Source: Winogradskyella helgolandensis (GTDB lineage Bacteria > Bacteroidota > Bacteroidia > Flavobacteriales > Flavobacteriaceae). From it: a stretch of DNA of 64,000 bases. Position 1 is the stretch's first letter; every line of letters starts with the position of its first letter. The notes beneath the pieces are model-generated. The model saw only the letters and a list, made by a program, of their open reading frames with translations, was not told the origin of the DNA and did not search any database. Made by a program: the position numbers and the translations under genes. Where the stretch lies: assembly GCF_013404085.1 (NCBI RefSeq), contig NZ_JABFHO010000001.1:3857501-3921500 (forward strand). Reading direction: 5' to 3'. Positions 62,501-64,000 of the stretch are shown here, one piece after another.

Positions 62501-62620
62501 ATGCAAAAAATCGCAGTCCTTTACAAGCATATAACAGATATTGAAATGTTCAATGCCTATTACAAAGATATAGTCTATACCGTTATGGGAGATAGGGTAC
62601 ATGCAGCAGCACGTTTATAA
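62501..62620 (+). pseudogene. Truncated EthD-like small ORF
   Basis: A 39-residue frame begins MQKIAVLYKHITDIEMFNAYY, which resembles the start of EthD-family proteins (about 100 residues). It then loses similarity and stops. No continuation was found in the other frames up to 62785, although a short hydrophobic stretch (LLTLGLIILFITGLYHVIFIF) is readable without a start codon. It is most likely the remnant of a deleted gene. Confidence 0.4.
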
Positions 62621-62785
62621 GGTGTTTCTTAAGAAAGCAAATTATCATTTCAAAAATATCCGATTGGAAATTTAAAAATGTTAAACGTGCTATTAGTCTA
62701 TTAACACTAGGACTTATTATTTTATTTATAACCGGTTTATACCATGTAATTTTTATCTTTACTTGATTATATAAAAGCATACTCA

Positions 62786-63250
62786 ATGAAACACTTACTG
62801 TTCTTACTAATTGCCTTTACCTTAACGAGTAAAGCACAAACGAGTAAAGTTCTTGAGCCTAAATTAGAAAACATTGCATGGATTGCTGGCACATGGCATG
62901 GTGAAGCCTTTGGAGGCATCACCGAAGAAATATGGAGCGAACCTTCTGGTGGATCCATGATGGCAACCTTTAAATTAATTAACGACGGAAAAGTTACCTT
63001 TTACGAAATAGAAGTCATCCGAGAAGTCGAAAATTCATTAATTCTGCAATTAAAACATTTCGGTCCAGATCTTAAAGGCTGGGAAACAAAGGATGAAACA
63101 GTAGACTTTCCTTTAAAAGAAATCACAGAAAATAAAGTTATTTTTGAGGGTATGTCCTTTGAAAAAATTTCAGATAGTGAAATGAATGTCTATGTTGATA
63201 TCGAAGACAAAGGAAAAACTGAAACCGTAAAATTCAATTACAAAAAATAA
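62786..63250 (+). CDS. DUF6265 family exported protein
   Basis: The 154-residue protein has a signal peptide (ending TSKAQ) and a single beta-rich domain with IAWIAGTWHGEAFGGITEEIWSEP, GGSMMATFKLINDGKVTFYE and a C-terminal EDKGKTETVKF. The pattern is that of the DUF6265/lipocalin-like proteins. No function is known. It lies 3 bp upstream of the CBM9-like lipoprotein gene, in one unit. Confidence 0.85.
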   Translation: MKHLLFLLIAFTLTSKAQTSKVLEPKLENIAWIAGTWHGEAFGGITEEIWSEPSGGSMMATFKLINDGKVTFYEIEVIREVENSLILQLKHFGPDLKGWETKDETVDFPLKEITENKVIFEGMSFEKISDSEMNVYVDIEDKGKTETVKFNYKK

Positions 63251-63253
63251 CAC

Positions 63254-64000
63254 ATGAAAAAAGCCATCTACCTCTTACTACTTCTAATTTTAGTTTTCAA
63301 TTGTAAAAATGAAACTTCTAAAAAAGTAGAAGAACCGTCTCTAAATGAAACACCTCAAAACATAGCATCAACTAAAATTGAAAAGCAATTACGAGACGTT
63401 TACAAAGCTAAAACGACCATTACAATTGATGGAATAGCTAACGATTCTGCTTGGATAAAAAGTCCTTGGTATGCTTTAGACCAAGTTTGGTTAGGTGATT
63501 CTCTGACTGAAAATGATTATTCAGGGCGTTTTAAATTGAGTTGGTCTGATGATGCGCTTTATGTTTTAGCTGAAATACAAGACGATACTTTAATTGATAC
63601 TATTGAAGATCCTTTAGTGAGATGGTGGGATGACGATTGCTTAGAAATTTTTATAGATGAAGACAACAGTGGTGGCGAACATCAATTTAATCATAATGCC
63701 TTTGCGTATCATATAGCGTTAGATGGTAATGTGGTTGATATGTCTACTGAAAAAACAGGAAAACTTTACAACTCACATATAGAATCTAAAAATGTAACTA
63801 CAGAAAACACAACCATTTGGGAAGTAAAAATGGCATTATATGATGATTCATACAACGACAACGGAGAAAATACACCTGTAAACTTAAGTGCTAACAAAAA
63901 AATAGGCTTTGCCATTGCCTACTGTGACAATGACAAAAGTTTAGAACGTGAAAACTTCATAGGATCTATTCCTGTAGAAGGTGAAGATAAAAATCGAGGT
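63254..64000 (+). CDS. CBM9-like sugar-binding lipoprotein (partial, 3' end outside window)
   Basis: The frame is open to the right edge (249 codons). A lipoprotein signal (MKKAIYLLLLLILVFNC, C17) is followed by a CBM9-type beta-sandwich: ITIDGIANDSAWIKSPWY, GRFKLSWSDDALYVLAEIQDDT, WWDDDCLEIFIDEDNSGG. Tryptophans suited to sugar stacking are present. It is probably a surface-exposed carbohydrate-binding protein of Bacteroidetes; the ligand is unknown. Confidence 0.85.
   Translation, partial: MKKAIYLLLLLILVFNCKNETSKKVEEPSLNETPQNIASTKIEKQLRDVYKAKTTITIDGIANDSAWIKSPWYALDQVWLGDSLTENDYSGRFKLSWSDDALYVLAEIQDDTLIDTIEDPLVRWWDDDCLEIFIDEDNSGGEHQFNHNAFAYHIALDGNVVDMSTEKTGKLYNSHIESKNVTTENTTIWEVKMALYDDSYNDNGENTPVNLSANKKIGFAIAYCDNDKSLERENFIGSIPVEGEDKNRG

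Overview
The window is a low-GC chromosomal segment of a member of the Bacteroidetes, almost certainly a marine or algae-associated Flavobacteriaceae. The reasons are: many secreted proteins ending in type IX secretion (T9SS) sorting domains; promoter elements of the Bacteroidetes TTG/TAnnTTTG type in front of many genes; family-typical proteins (DUF4199, DUF6090, DUF6702, DUF6265, GlmU-like plus L31 type B, YHYH proteins); and a PL6 alginate-lyase-like protein. The genus cannot be fixed from the sequence alone. No rRNA, tRNA, CRISPR array, intact insertion sequence or prophage was seen.

Layout. 1-20.6 kb is mostly housekeeping: the end of a T9SS protein, carB without its allosteric domain, rpmH, cardiolipin synthase, a lytic transglycosylase, mtaB, an orphan peptide-binding lipoprotein, a GlmU-like protein with rpmE (L31), a glycosyltransferase, a phospho-sugar mutase and an MsbA-like exporter, then a first ECF sigma / putative anti-sigma / periplasmic sensor module (ECF-A, 19.0-20.6 kb). 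20.6-36.8 kb is a long minus-strand accessory region. 36.9-52.9 kb holds an RsmB-like methyltransferase, two secreted endonuclease I proteins, purL, the PL6 protein, an acyl-CoA ligase, a phosphatase and an LtaS-like sulfatase-fold protein. 53-59.2 kb is a fatty-acid beta-oxidation operon headed by a MarR regulator (order as in fadNAE), carrying the remnant of a four-helix-bundle-protein element. 59.3-64 kb has a BlaI/M56 regulatory pair with a peptidoglycan amidase domain fused to the M56 protein, a FIST protein, an EthD-like fragment, a DUF6265 protein and the start of a CBM9-like lipoprotein.

The most notable content is the minus-strand region 23.5-36.8 kb. An ECF sigma factor, a 100-residue one-TM putative anti-sigma factor and a membrane-anchored CpxP/CnrX-like sensor sit at its head. 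Downstream are three YHYH proteins, two EF-hand proteins, a Cthe_2159-like beta-helix protein, a CotH-kinase/lamin-tail T9SS protein, a DUF6702 protein, a YwqK-like lipoprotein and an SCO copper-chaperone-like lipoprotein. Six intergenic sites share one promoter-like signature, CRCAAGTTT-N12-RCATCTAAA, with identical spacing, each 21-35 nt before a start codon. Five of the six resulting units end in a recognisable terminator. I infer a self-contained, envelope-sensing (possibly metal-responsive) ECF regulon that exports a calcium/copper-linked surface machinery of unknown function. A different signature, GATTAAAC-N17-GTCTTA, occurs twice in the ECF-A module and suggests that ECF-A controls itself.

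Other regulatory sites read directly from sequence: a BlaI-type operator upstream of blaI, a tandem palindromic operator upstream of the PL6 gene, an inverted repeat over the marR promoter, and strong promoters for rpmH and rpmE.
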